A stretch of 64,000 bases of DNA from Stappia indica (GCF_009789575.1 NZ_CP046908.1:5051001-5115000); one strand, 5' to 3'; positions 1-8,421 are shown, counted from the stretch's first letter. Numbers and translations are program-made. Notes: generated by a model not told the origin, from the letters alone.

Positions 1-2
1 CG

Positions 3-488
3 CGCATCGTCATGAAGGACCTGGCGGAGGAAATGCGCATCCTCAACAGCGGCGCGACGCTGCCGCCGGTGGTGCGGCGCAACTGCGTGGTGCTGGACGA
101 TGCGGTGCGGCTGGACGGCATCTTCACCGATGTCTTCGACTGCTACTTCCGCCATCTGGCGGCGATCCTCGACGAGCGGCAGGTGCTGCCCGAGGCGCGG
201 TTCTGGGCGCTGGTCGGCGAGTGCGTGCGCGAGTATCAGGCGGCGCAGCCGCAATATGCGGACAAGTTCGCCCGCCACGACGTCTTCGTGCCGGAGTTCC
301 CGCGCAACTGCATCAACCGCCTGCAGCTGCGCGACAACCGGCAGCTTCTCGATCCCAACGACCCCGACAAGGGGTTCGAATATGCCGGCACGCTGCCCAA
401 CCCGCTGACGGGCGGGACGGACGGATCGCCGGGCGTGCTGCGCCGGGCGATGGGGCATATCGGGACCTATTTCCTCGGCCCGGGCTGA
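3..488 (+). CDS. IucA/IucC-family siderophore synthetase, C-terminal end (partial)
   Basis: This is the last 161 residues of an open frame that enters from the left edge. Its C-terminal half carries the signature of NIS (non-ribosomal-peptide-independent) siderophore synthetases: an Asn-Arg-Leu-Gln-Leu-Arg-Asp-Asn stretch, then a Leu-Asp-Pro-Asn-Asp-Pro segment and a Gly-Thr-Leu-Pro-Asn-Pro-Leu motif. This matches the C-terminal IucA/IucC (FhuF-like) domain, which helps form the active site that adenylates a carboxylate such as citrate and couples it to an amine or alcohol. The ATP-binding N-terminal domain lies outside the window, so the subtype and substrate cannot be assigned. The next gene, 153 bases downstream, encodes a 2OG-Fe(II) oxygenase that could tailor the same product. 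That link is inference from proximity. Confidence 0.75.
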   Translation, partial: RIVMKDLAEEMRILNSGATLPPVVRRNCVVLDDAVRLDGIFTDVFDCYFRHLAAILDERQVLPEARFWALVGECVREYQAAQPQYADKFARHDVFVPEFPRNCINRLQLRDNRQLLDPNDPDKGFEYAGTLPNPLTGGTDGSPGVLRRAMGHIGTYFLGPG

Positions 489-641
489 GGCCGTTTCCCT
501 CTGTCTTGCGCTGGTCGCGCAGATATGAAAACGGACTTTGTGGCAAGAAACCCTCTCTGGAATACTGGAGGCGCGCCGTCTTTCGATGGTTTTCGAAAGC
601 AAACGGCTCGTCATTTTTGCCTATCCGGGAAGGGAAATACG

Positions 642-1415
642 ATGTTGAAGGCCATCGAGATTTCGAAGGAGCTTAACGCGGACAGCCTCCGCAAGCTCAT
701 TGCGAAGAACATCGACGCGATCCATGTGCCGGGTTTCTACCCGAAGGACCTGTCGGCCACCTTCGCCGACTGCATCGCCGGGCATTCGGAGCTGGAAGCC
801 TACAAGGTGCAGAACGCGCTGAAGCGGCTCGGCATGGGCTATGTCGATGTCGGCAAGGACGCGGACAACGCCGAGCGCTACCACAGCGAGGCGATGCGCT
901 CGATCTGGGGCATCCGCGACATGATCTATCCCAGGCTTACGCCGCTCGACCATTTCCGCCTGCTGCTGGAGGAGGTCTGGCCGGCGGGCGCGACCATCCA
1001 GACCATCGACGGGCGCAAGAGCTTCGTCGGCACCTGCCGGGTGATCGATCCGGGCGCCAAGATGCTGCCGCATAACGACCGGCTGGCGCGGATGCTGTCG
1101 AACGGCGCGTCGGACCTGACCGGCCAGCTGGCGGTCAACGTCTATCTCGACATGCCGCCGGAAGGGGGCGAGCTGGAGCTGTGGCTGAGCGAGCCGACGC
1201 CGGAGCAGGACAAGGAGCAGGAGACCCGCGACGGGCTCGACCGCGAGGTGCTGGGCGAACCGCGGCTGCTGATCCGGCCGGAGAACGGCGACCTGGTGCT
1301 GTTCAACTCGCAGCTGATCCACGGGGTGACGCCGGGCGTCGGCGGGCGCCGGGTGACGATGTCCTGCTTCGTCGGCCATCGCGGCGACGACCAGCCGCTG
1401 ACCTACTGGAGCTGA
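642..1415 (+). CDS. 2-oxoglutarate/Fe(II)-dependent dioxygenase
   Basis: A 257-residue protein with the 2OG-Fe(II) oxygenase facial triad: His144-x-Asp146 in a Leu-Pro-His-Asn-Asp context and distal His227, followed ten residues later by Arg237, the usual 2-oxoglutarate-binding Arg. The region after His227 (Gly-Val-Thr-Pro-Gly-x-Gly-Gly-Arg-Arg-Val) resembles prolyl-4-hydroxylase-like double-stranded beta-helix enzymes. The frame is open to an ATG at 525, but the start at 642 is preceded by a GGAAGGGAAA ribosome-binding site and gives a normal N terminus. The substrate is unknown. Beside a siderophore synthetase, hydroxylation of the siderophore or a precursor is a reasonable guess. A hairpin terminator follows. 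Confidence 0.75.
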   Translation: MLKAIEISKELNADSLRKLIAKNIDAIHVPGFYPKDLSATFADCIAGHSELEAYKVQNALKRLGMGYVDVGKDADNAERYHSEAMRSIWGIRDMIYPRLTPLDHFRLLLEEVWPAGATIQTIDGRKSFVGTCRVIDPGAKMLPHNDRLARMLSNGASDLTGQLAVNVYLDMPPEGGELELWLSEPTPEQDKEQETRDGLDREVLGEPRLLIRPENGDLVLFNSQLIHGVTPGVGGRRVTMSCFVGHRGDDQPLTYWS

Positions 1416-1464
1416 CGCTCCCGCCGCATCGCCTTGCCGGAACGAAAAGGGGCCGGAACGAAAA

Positions 1465-1503
1465 GGGGCGCGCCTTCGGGATGAGGGCGCGCCCTAGTTT
1501 TTT
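1465..1503 (+). terminator. Rho-independent terminator after the 2OG oxygenase
   Basis: GGGCGCGCC pairs with GGCGCGCCC across an 11-base loop and is followed within a few bases by six T residues. A 15-base direct repeat (CGGAACGAAAAGGGG) sits just upstream. On the other strand the hairpin is followed only by CCTTTT, so it may weakly serve the converging MFS gene too. Confidence 0.75.
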
Positions 1504-1585
1504 AGGGAGGAACCTTCCGCCGCCAACCCGGCCCGCCTCCTGGAAAGCGGGCCGGATTCCGCTGATGCGGCGGCCGGTCTTCCGG

Positions 1586-3160
1586 TTACTCGCCCGCCGC
1601 CGCGGCTGCCTGGGCCTCCGGGCCCGAGAGCAGGTCGCGCCGCCGGATCATCAGACCAGAGATGACGATGGCAAGAACCGAAAGCAGGGCGACGATCCAC
1701 ATCAGCACCGAGAAGGCGGAGGCGAAGCTCGCCCGGCCGAATTCGGTGACTGCCGGCTGGACCTCGATCGGCGCGCTGGCAACGGCGCCGGCGAAGTCGC
1801 CGCGGGCGATGAAGTTCGCCGTATTGGTGAGGCCTTCGCCGAGCGCGGTCGCCAGATCGCCCGAGCCGCCGAGCTGCAGCGTGATGCTGGACAGCAGGAT
1901 GGCGCCGAACACCGAGATCGACAGGGTGAAGGAGCCGTGGCGGAAGGTGATGTTGACGCCCGAGGCGACGCCGGCCTTCTCCGGCGGGACGACGGCGGTG
2001 GCAACGTTGGAGAGCTCGCCGTTGATCAGGCCCGTGCCGAGACCCAGCAGCAGGAAGGCGACCACCCACACGACCACCTCGGCCGGGGGAGCGATGGCGA
2101 GCCACAGGAAGCCGACGGCGACCAGCGCGCAGCCGAAGGCGATGAGACCGCGCACGCCGAGACGCTCGGGCGAGGCGAGCCGCGCGCCGAGCGGGGCGAC
2201 GAGCAGCAAGGGGATCGTCATCGGCAGCAGCATCAGGCCGGCCGAGGACGCGGACATCTCGTGCACCACCTGGAAGTAGATCGGCAGGTAGACCAGCATG
2301 ACCCAGAAGGTGATGCTGTTGAGCACGCAGACCAGCTGCACCCCGGTGAAGGTGGGGATACGGAACAGGCGCAGGTCGAAGGCCGGCTTCTTGACGCTGG
2401 TTTCGATCCACACGAACAGCAGGAACAGCACCACGGCCCCGGCAATGGCCGCCAGGATGGTGTCGCTGCCCCAGCCGCGCTCACCGCCCTCGATCACCGC
2501 ATAGGACAGACACCCCAGCGCGCCGGTGAAGGTGAGGATGCCCGGCCAGTCGAGGCCGCCGGCATTGTCGTCGGAGGATTCCTCCACGCGCCAGTAGCAC
2601 AGCGCGATCAGCACCGCGACGATCGGCACGTTGAGCAGGAAGATCCAGCGCCAGCTGAGCAAGTCGACGAGAATGCCGCCGACGATGGGCCCGAAGGCCG
2701 CGCCGCAGCCGATCGACACGCCCCACAGCGCGAAGGCCTGGGCCCGGTCGGAGCCCTGGAAGGCGTTGGAGATCAGCGCGACGCCGAGGATCAGCATGGC
2801 GGAGGCCGACAGGCCCTGGGCGACGCGCGCCCAGATCAGCGCCGTCGGCGTGTCGGCAAGGCCGACGATCAGCGAGGTGACGCCGAACAGGGCAAGGCCG
2901 ATGACCATCACCCGCCTGCGGCCGAACCAGTCGGCAAGGGCGCCGACGGCGATCAGCACCGAGGTATAGGCGATGTTGTAGGCGTTGATGATCCACTGGA
3001 GCTCGGCGAAGCTCGCCTTCAACTCCCGCTCGATGGACGGCAGCGCGATGGCCACCACCGTCACGTCGAGAATGACGAGGAATGAGCCGAGCGCGGCGAC
3101 CGCCAGCGTCGGCCAGTTGCCCATCAGCGAAGAGCGTGGTGTCGATTGGACTGAGGTCAT
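1586..3160 (-). CDS. MFS drug/metabolite exporter, DHA2 (EmrB/QacA) type
   Basis: A 524-residue very hydrophobic protein of the size and pattern of 14-TM DHA2 drug:proton antiporters. It has the N-terminal motif Val-Ile-Leu-Asp-Val-Thr-Val-Val-x-Ile-Ala-Leu-Pro, motif A (Asp-Trp-Phe-Gly-Arg-Arg-Arg) after TM2, and the Trp-Arg-Trp-Ile-Phe-x-x-Asn-Val-Pro motif around residue 165-180 that is typical of the EmrB/QacA group. The start at 3160 has GGGAAA upstream. The longer open frame to 3433 has no homology-like features. It is the last gene on the minus strand after the KAS III/radical SAM cluster, 235 bases beyond the crotonase, so it may have its own promoter. A role in exporting the cluster product is an inference. 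Confidence 0.88.
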   Translation of the reverse strand: MTSVQSTPRSSLMGNWPTLAVAALGSFLVILDVTVVAIALPSIERELKASFAELQWIINAYNIAYTSVLIAVGALADWFGRRRVMVIGLALFGVTSLIVGLADTPTALIWARVAQGLSASAMLILGVALISNAFQGSDRAQAFALWGVSIGCGAAFGPIVGGILVDLLSWRWIFLLNVPIVAVLIALCYWRVEESSDDNAGGLDWPGILTFTGALGCLSYAVIEGGERGWGSDTILAAIAGAVVLFLLFVWIETSVKKPAFDLRLFRIPTFTGVQLVCVLNSITFWVMLVYLPIYFQVVHEMSASSAGLMLLPMTIPLLLVAPLGARLASPERLGVRGLIAFGCALVAVGFLWLAIAPPAEVVVWVVAFLLLGLGTGLINGELSNVATAVVPPEKAGVASGVNITFRHGSFTLSISVFGAILLSSITLQLGGSGDLATALGEGLTNTANFIARGDFAGAVASAPIEVQPAVTEFGRASFASAFSVLMWIVALLSVLAIVISGLMIRRRDLLSGPEAQAAAAAGE

Positions 3161-3395
3161 TGTCTGTTTCCCGAATGCGTTTGCGGAAACGGTCGCCGGG
3201 TGGCGAAGCCTCCGACGGCGATCTGCCGTGAAACGACTGCAAGGCGGGAAAGGGGCGGTTCTCCTCCCGCAAGCGCTGCGCGCGAACGATGGCGATCCGG
3301 GTGCAACCCCGCATCGTTGTTGATCTTTTCTGCGCCTTGCACGGGAAAATCTAAAGGCGCCCCGGAAGCGGGGGAAATATATAATTCCGCGGGGT

Positions 3396-4475
3396 TCAGG
3401 TGCCTTTGCGACTGACGTTTCGCGGTCCGGCAAGGGCCGGAAGCAGCGTGCCGGGCGCAGGCAGGAACGGCGCGAGATCGGCCGGCGTGAAGCGGTGCGT
3501 GTGGGCTAGCGTCCAGGCCGGGCGGCGGTCGCGGTCGATCATCGCGGCGCGGATGCCCTCAGTGAAATCCGGGTGGATCAGGAGCTGCGAGACCACGGCA
3601 TATTCGAACCCGAGCGCGGCCTCCAGGCTGCCCTGCCGGCGGGCATGGGCGAGCGCCCCCAAGGTCAGGGCGAGCGCCAGCGGCGAGGCCTTGAGGAGGG
3701 AGCGGGCCGCACGCGCGCAAGCCTCGCCGCCGCTATCCAACCGGGCGAGGATCTCCGGCACGTCGGGGGCGGCGAAGGCGTGTTCCAGCTCCGGCGCGAA
3801 ACCGGGCAGGGCGGGGGCAGCAGTGCTTTCCGGCAGGGAGGCGGGCAGGGCGGCGATGCCTTGCGCGCACAGCGCCTCCGTCAGCTCCGGCAGGTCGGCC
3901 GAGGCGATGCGCCGCCGCAGGAGCCCCAGCGAGACGGCGGCCTCCGCGCCGAGTTTTTCGCCGGTGAGCGCGATGAAGGCGGCGAGCGGAGCGGGAAGGT
4001 CGGAGAGAAGATGCGAGGCGCCCGAATCCGGGATCCAGCCGATGCCGCATTCCGGCATGGCGAAGCTCGCCCGCTCGCTGGCGACCGGGTGGCTGGCGTG
4101 GAGCGCCAGACCCAGCCCGCCGCCCATGGCGACGCCGTCGATCAGCGCGACGACGGGTTTCGGGTAGCGCGCCAGGGCAAGGTCGAGACGGTATTCGGCA
4201 AGGCAGTGGCCGCGCGCGCCGTCGATATCGCCCTGAACCATTCGGCCATGCACGGCGGCAATGTCGCCGCCGGCGCAAAAGGCCCGCCCGCCGACCGCAT
4301 CCATGACGACGAGCTCAATGGCCGGATCGGCGCGCCAGTCGTGAAGGGCCGAGGCGATGCCGGAGAGCATCGCCTCGCTCAGCATGTTGAGGGCGCGGGG
4401 ACGGTTCAGCGTGATCCGCCCGGCGCGGCCTTGTCGCCGCACGAGGAATTCGCCGTCCGGCGACGCGGCGCTCAA
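3396..4475 (-). CDS. enoyl-CoA hydratase/isomerase family protein, 3-hydroxyisobutyryl-CoA hydrolase type
   Basis: About 359 residues, the length of 3-hydroxyisobutyryl-CoA hydrolases rather than ordinary crotonases (about 260). Crotonase features are plain: Phe-Cys-Ala-Gly-Gly-Asp near residue 66-71 and Met-Gly-Gly-Gly-Leu-Gly at 117-122 form the oxyanion hole. Glu142 and Asp150, eight residues apart in a Met-Pro-Glu-x(4)-Trp-Ile-Pro-Asp context, match the HIBCH catalytic pair. The most likely start is a TTG whose first bases overlap the TGA of the upstream KAS III gene, implying translational coupling; a GTG 11 codons in is the alternative. The family hydrolyses 3-hydroxyisobutyryl-CoA in valine breakdown, but in this cluster it may act on a carrier-protein or CoA intermediate. 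This is the last gene of the tight minus-strand operon. Confidence 0.78.
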   Translation of the reverse strand: MSAASPDGEFLVRRQGRAGRITLNRPRALNMLSEAMLSGIASALHDWRADPAIELVVMDAVGGRAFCAGGDIAAVHGRMVQGDIDGARGHCLAEYRLDLALARYPKPVVALIDGVAMGGGLGLALHASHPVASERASFAMPECGIGWIPDSGASHLLSDLPAPLAAFIALTGEKLGAEAAVSLGLLRRRIASADLPELTEALCAQGIAALPASLPESTAAPALPGFAPELEHAFAAPDVPEILARLDSGGEACARAARSLLKASPLALALTLGALAHARRQGSLEAALGFEYAVVSQLLIHPDFTEGIRAAMIDRDRRPAWTLAHTHRFTPADLAPFLPAPGTLLPALAGPRNVSRKGT

Positions 4476-5482
4476 TGGTGGATGAGGGCCGCCGACCAGG
4501 CGAAGCCCGCGCCATTGGAGACGACCATCACCTTGTCGCCGGTGCGGATCAGGTTCTGCTCCACCGCTTCCGCATAGTTGATGACCATGTCGCTTTCCTG
4601 CACATGGCCGCGATGCTTCAGCGCGCTGGTGTAGACCTTCTCCGGGGAGAGGCCGAACTTCTTCATGAAATAGGCCTGATCCCAGGTCGAGAAGGTCGGA
4701 TAGACGTAATAGTCGACGTCGTCGAAGCTGAGGTTCAGCTTGTCGAGCAGCTGGGTCATCACCTTGCCGAACATGCGGAAATTGATCGGGATGACGCCCT
4801 CGTTGAACTTGTCCATCTTGGCGTACATGTGCAGCAGCCGCTCGGTGACTTCCTCGTTCGGCTGGCGGTTCTGCAGGCCCGGCACGTACCACACGTCGTG
4901 CAGCCGGCCGATGGAGATGGTCTCCACGCCGAGGATGCGGGCGCGGGCCGCGTTCTTGCGCAGCACCAGGGCGCTGCCGCCGTCGCTCGCCACCGTGATC
5001 GGGTAGTAGGTCTTGTTGAGATCCGGCGTGCGGTCGCCGGCGAAGAGCAGCGCCGTCGTGACGTCGTCGTCGGCCAGCATCAAGGAGACGACGGTCTTCA
5101 GCGCCAGGTGGTAGCTGGCGCAGCCGCCGGTGTTGACGGCGGTGGCGAAGGCATTTTCCAACCCCAGCTCCTGCTGCACCAGGCCGGCGGCCGACCAGGT
5201 CGGCCCGACATAATCCTCCGGGATCGAGGTGAAGTCGACGACGAGGTCGACCTCGCCGGGTGCGACGCCGGCCTGGTCGAGGGCGCGGCGCGCGGCCGCG
5301 ATGGCCAGCACTGAAGGCAGCTCGTCGGTGACATGGATGTCGTGAATGCCGATGTCGCGCTGGAAGTCGATGTTCTTCGACAAGGTGCCGAAGGGCACGT
5401 CCTCGTCGCGGAACACGTCCGCCACCAGCTTCTTGCCGGGCGGAAGGTAGAAGGCTTCGGAAAGGATGCCGACGTGGTCCAT
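4472..5482 (-). CDS. KAS III (FabH)-like condensing enzyme/acyltransferase, Cys-containing subunit
   Basis: A 336-residue thiolase-fold protein of the 3-oxoacyl-ACP synthase III family. Cys121 (Asn-Thr-Gly-Gly-Cys-Ala-Ser) occupies the nucleophile position, and the C terminus has the usual Gly-Ala-Gly-Phe-Ala-Trp-Ser motif. Aligned by eye with E. coli FabH, the catalytic His of the HQAN motif is replaced by Pro262, while the catalytic Asn (Gly-Asn-Thr) position is His293 in a Gly-His-Val-Gln-Glu-Ser-Asp motif. The canonical Cys-His-Asn triad is therefore not conserved, recalling non-canonical KAS III relatives such as CerJ, DpsC or PqsBC that transfer acyl groups or work as heterodimers. It lies 14 bases after its paralogue (5497-6501). 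The start at 5482 follows GGGGAG. The substrate is unknown. Confidence 0.8.
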   Translation of the reverse strand: MDHVGILSEAFYLPPGKKLVADVFRDEDVPFGTLSKNIDFQRDIGIHDIHVTDELPSVLAIAAARRALDQAGVAPGEVDLVVDFTSIPEDYVGPTWSAAGLVQQELGLENAFATAVNTGGCASYHLALKTVVSLMLADDDVTTALLFAGDRTPDLNKTYYPITVASDGGSALVLRKNAARARILGVETISIGRLHDVWYVPGLQNRQPNEEVTERLLHMYAKMDKFNEGVIPINFRMFGKVMTQLLDKLNLSFDDVDYYVYPTFSTWDQAYFMKKFGLSPEKVYTSALKHRGHVQESDMVINYAEAVEQNLIRTGDKVMVVSNGAGFAWSAALIHH

Positions 5483-5496
5483 CTGGATCTCCCCTG

Positions 5497-6501
5497 TCAG
5501 TATTGCAGCAAGGTGGCGCCGTAGAGGAAGCCGTGGCCATGGGTGGCCAGCAGCACATGGGTGCCGGCGGGCGGTGCCTCTTCCTCCAGCTCCAGCATGT
5601 TGAGGACGAGGTCCGAGGCATGCAGGTGCCCGCGCGCGGCAAAGCCCGCCGGCACCAGCCGCTCGCCGGCGCCAAGGCTGTCGCCGACCGCCTGCGCGTC
5701 CGAGGCGGAGATGTTGGCGGTGATGGTGCGGGAAATGTCGCCGGCCGAGAGCCCGTGCCGGGCGAGCAGCTTGTCGACCAGTCCCTTGAGCTCACTGGTG
5801 CGGTCGGCGCGCGCGTGCTTGGCCGCATCCAGCGTCAGCCGGTAGAGGTCGAGCCGGGTCGGGTGCTTCATGCCGCCGCCGGGAATGTTGAGGACGTCGT
5901 GCAGCGCGCCGTTGGAGCGCATGGCGGTGCCGAGGATCCGGGCGCGGCCCGCGCCGCGCGCGACGATGACGGCGCTGGCGCCGTCGCCCAGCACGGTGAG
6001 CGGGGCGTCCTTGCCGGCGATCACCCGGTTGCCGGAAATCGCCTGGTCGGAGGCCACCAGCAGCACCCGGTGCACGTCGTCATTGGCGAGGATCAGCGCG
6101 CGGGCGAACTTGATCGCCGCATGCAGGTTCGACGAATGGCCGCCGCTATAGCCGAGGGTGAAGGCGCGCTTGGCGCCGAGTTCGGCCTGCAGCTCGTTGC
6201 TCATCGACCAGGCCGGCTCGACATAGCGCTGCGGCATCATCGAGAAGTCGATGATGGCATCGAGGTCGAGCGGGGTGAGGCCCGCCGTCTCCAGCACCTT
6301 GCGCGACACGGCAACGGCCATGTCCGTCGGGCTCTCGCCTTCGAAGACATGGACGCTGTCGATGCCGAGCCGCCCGGCGGCGGTGACGTCGACGGGTCCC
6401 GTCTCGCGGGCGATGATCTCGTCGAGCGGGCTGGTGCGCTCGGGCAGGTAATGGGCGGCCGCAAGCAGACCGACGGGTTCCGTAACGCTTTCGCGGGTCA
6501 T
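5497..6501 (-). CDS. KAS III (FabH)-like paralogue lacking the active-site Cys (His122 instead)
   Basis: A 334-residue paralogue of the downstream gene with the same KAS III architecture. Where that protein has Gly-Gly-Cys, this one has Gly-Gly-His122-Ser-Ser, so the nucleophile is missing. The His of HQAN is replaced by Ile (Ile-Thr-Ala-Asn), but the Gly-His292-Leu-His-Ala-Ser-Asp297 motif shared with the partner is kept. A Cys-plus-Cys-less pair side by side suggests a heterodimer in which this subunit is structural or binds the second substrate, as described for PqsB in PqsBC; this is inference. The start at 6501 has AGGAG upstream. A 151-base gap containing a stem-loop separates it from the radical SAM gene. 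Confidence 0.78.
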   Translation of the reverse strand: MTRESVTEPVGLLAAAHYLPERTSPLDEIIARETGPVDVTAAGRLGIDSVHVFEGESPTDMAVAVSRKVLETAGLTPLDLDAIIDFSMMPQRYVEPAWSMSNELQAELGAKRAFTLGYSGGHSSNLHAAIKFARALILANDDVHRVLLVASDQAISGNRVIAGKDAPLTVLGDGASAVIVARGAGRARILGTAMRSNGALHDVLNIPGGGMKHPTRLDLYRLTLDAAKHARADRTSELKGLVDKLLARHGLSAGDISRTITANISASDAQAVGDSLGAGERLVPAGFAARGHLHASDLVLNMLELEEEAPPAGTHVLLATHGHGFLYGATLLQY

Positions 6502-6550
6502 GGGATCCGGCTCCTGGCTGGGAGAGAAGGGCGCGCCGCCCGGTCTCCCG

Positions 6551-6584
6551 CTTGCCCGCCGGCCGTGAGGGCCAAGCGGGCAAG
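6551..6584 (-). other. intra-operon stem-loop
   Basis: CTTGCCCGC (6551-6559) pairs with GCGGGCAAG (6576-6584) in the gap between the radical SAM gene and the Cys-less KAS III gene. No T-run follows on the minus strand, so it is more likely an RNA-processing or stability element, or an attenuating hairpin, than a complete terminator. Confidence 0.4.
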
Positions 6585-6652
6585 GTCGGGCAGGGCGGCG
6601 CGGCCGATAGGGGGTGCCGAGCCGCTCAGGCGGCCCTTCGGAAGTGCACCGC

Positions 6653-8374
6653 TCAGGCGGCGCGTGCCGCCCCGGTGCAGGCCTCGATGATCTCCGCCGG
6701 CACCGTGTGGTCGTCGTACCAGCGGCCCGACAGCGGCTTCTTCACCAGCGCGACATCGGCCGCGTAGGAGAGGATCTCGTCGTTGTGCCGGCCGATCTCC
6801 TGGCGCAGCGAGGCGGACAGGCCGCCGTCGAGCTCGTAGGCCCGGTCGACGGAGCCCGTGAGGTAGCGCAGGTGGTCGATGCGGTCGTTGACGATTCCGA
6901 TCGAGCGCTTGGTCATGCGGCCGAACTCCGCCTTGTCGTTGGCCATGACCTGCATCGCCTCGTACATGCTGGGCAGGAACTCGTCGCGCTTCATCCACTT
7001 GGTCTCGTAGTTCATCGCATCGCGCCAGCGCGGCTGGGTGAGCGACTTGCGATGGGACTCAAGATCGCGGTGGAACACCGTGTAGCCGTGCTCCTCCGGC
7101 TGCTCGAACCACTGGCAGCCCGGGTCGAGGAACGGCACCATGCCGAAGATCGTCGGGATCACCTTGTCGTTGGGGAAGCGCTGCATCAGCCGGCGCGAAT
7201 AGGCGACGGTCTCCATCACCGAGGCATGGGTCTGCTTCGGCATGCCGATCGTGTACCAGAGGTAGAAGCCCTTGATGCCGACATCGAGCGCGGCGGCGAT
7301 CCAGTCCTCCATCTCCTCGTTGGTATAGGTGCCGCGCCCGGTCAGCCGGCTGATCTCCACGTCGTGCGACTGCGGCGACAGGTTGATGTAGATGTCGAGA
7401 TCGGGTGCGACCTCGGCCATCTGCTTGAGCACGGAGGGCTTGGTCAGGCGGAACTGCTCGAAGGAGACCGAGCTGACGACGCCGCTGTCGTTGACCGCCT
7501 CCAGGTAGGAGAGCAGGCGCGGGGCGGATTCCGAATAGGCCTGCAGCGTGTAGACGCTGAGCGGGGACTCGGTCTTGGGGAAGGTGGTGATCTCCCGCGC
7601 CAGCTGCTCCGAGCGGCGGTGGAAGACGGTCTTCTTCTCCACGTTCATCATCCGCTGATAGGCCCAGCGCGAGCCCGAGCACCAGCCGCAGCTCTGCTGG
7701 CAGCCGGTGTTCGGCAGCACCATCAGGTTGGGCATGTTCAGCAGGTTGTCGGTCTTGGGGAACATCTTCGACCAGTCGATCGCCACGTCGTTGAGCACGT
7801 CGGGCGTGTAGGAATGGCCGTTGTCGACGACCTCCCCCTTGTCCTTGTAGACCATGTTCTCGACGTCGAGGCGCCCGCGCACGCCGCGCTTCAGCTGGCC
7901 GACGAGGTCCGCCAGCGGCTCCAGCGTGTCGTAGCCGCGGATGACGCCGTCGATCTGCGGGTACTGCATCATCTCGCGGGCATAATAGGTGGAGACGATG
8001 CCGCCGAAGACGACGAAGCTCTCCGGGTGCACCTTCTTCAGCACCCCGGCTACCTCGATGGAGCCCTGGCAGTGGGGCAGCCAGTGCAGGTCGATGCCGA
8101 AGGCCGGCGCGTCGAGATACTGGAACAGCTTCTCCACGTCGAGCGTGGGGTGCTTCAGCATCAGCGATGCCAGGTTGACGATCTTCACGTCCAGCCCGCG
8201 CTCGGCAAGAAAGCTCTTGATCGACAGGAAGCCGAGCGGGTGCATCTCGAAGATCGGGGTGACGTTGCTGCTCTCCTGGCTGGAATACCAGCCGAGCACG
8301 AAGTCGTCCCGGTTGCGGAAGTCGAAGATCGCCGGTGCATGGACCAGGATCAGGTCGGCCTTGATGCGTGTCAT
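6653..8374 (-). CDS. cobalamin-binding-domain radical SAM enzyme (CloN6-like architecture)
   Basis: A 573-residue protein. Residues 1-190 form a B12-binding Rossmann-like region with segments such as His-Pro-Leu-Gly-Phe-Leu-Ser-Ile-Lys and Phe-Gly-Gly-Ile-Val-Ser. The radical SAM core starts with Cys225-x3-Cys229-x2-Cys232 for the 4Fe-4S cluster. I see no Asp-x-His-x2-Gly cobalamin-ligand motif, which is common in this class. Members include methyltransferases acting on unactivated carbons, such as CloN6 on a pyrrole in clorobiocin biosynthesis, as well as non-methylating enzymes. The start at 8374 is the first Met of the conserved region; the longer open frame to 8800 overlaps the carrier-protein gene. 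It lies 47 bases downstream of that gene, so it probably shares its transcript and may act on a carrier-bound substrate. Confidence 0.82.
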   Translation of the reverse strand: MTRIKADLILVHAPAIFDFRNRDDFVLGWYSSQESSNVTPIFEMHPLGFLSIKSFLAERGLDVKIVNLASLMLKHPTLDVEKLFQYLDAPAFGIDLHWLPHCQGSIEVAGVLKKVHPESFVVFGGIVSTYYAREMMQYPQIDGVIRGYDTLEPLADLVGQLKRGVRGRLDVENMVYKDKGEVVDNGHSYTPDVLNDVAIDWSKMFPKTDNLLNMPNLMVLPNTGCQQSCGWCSGSRWAYQRMMNVEKKTVFHRRSEQLAREITTFPKTESPLSVYTLQAYSESAPRLLSYLEAVNDSGVVSSVSFEQFRLTKPSVLKQMAEVAPDLDIYINLSPQSHDVEISRLTGRGTYTNEEMEDWIAAALDVGIKGFYLWYTIGMPKQTHASVMETVAYSRRLMQRFPNDKVIPTIFGMVPFLDPGCQWFEQPEEHGYTVFHRDLESHRKSLTQPRWRDAMNYETKWMKRDEFLPSMYEAMQVMANDKAEFGRMTKRSIGIVNDRIDHLRYLTGSVDRAYELDGGLSASLRQEIGRHNDEILSYAADVALVKKPLSGRWYDDHTVPAEIIEACTGAARAA

Positions 8375-8421
8375 GGTATCGCCATCCCTCGGGTATCTGG
8401 ACGGACGAAGGGCCGGGGCCC

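Noticed and set aside
1181-3085. 634-residue plus-strand ORF rich in Arg, Asp, Gly and Gln
   Set aside because: It lies antisense to the clear MFS transporter and the end of the 2OG oxygenase. Its low-complexity composition is typical of shadow frames in GC-rich DNA.
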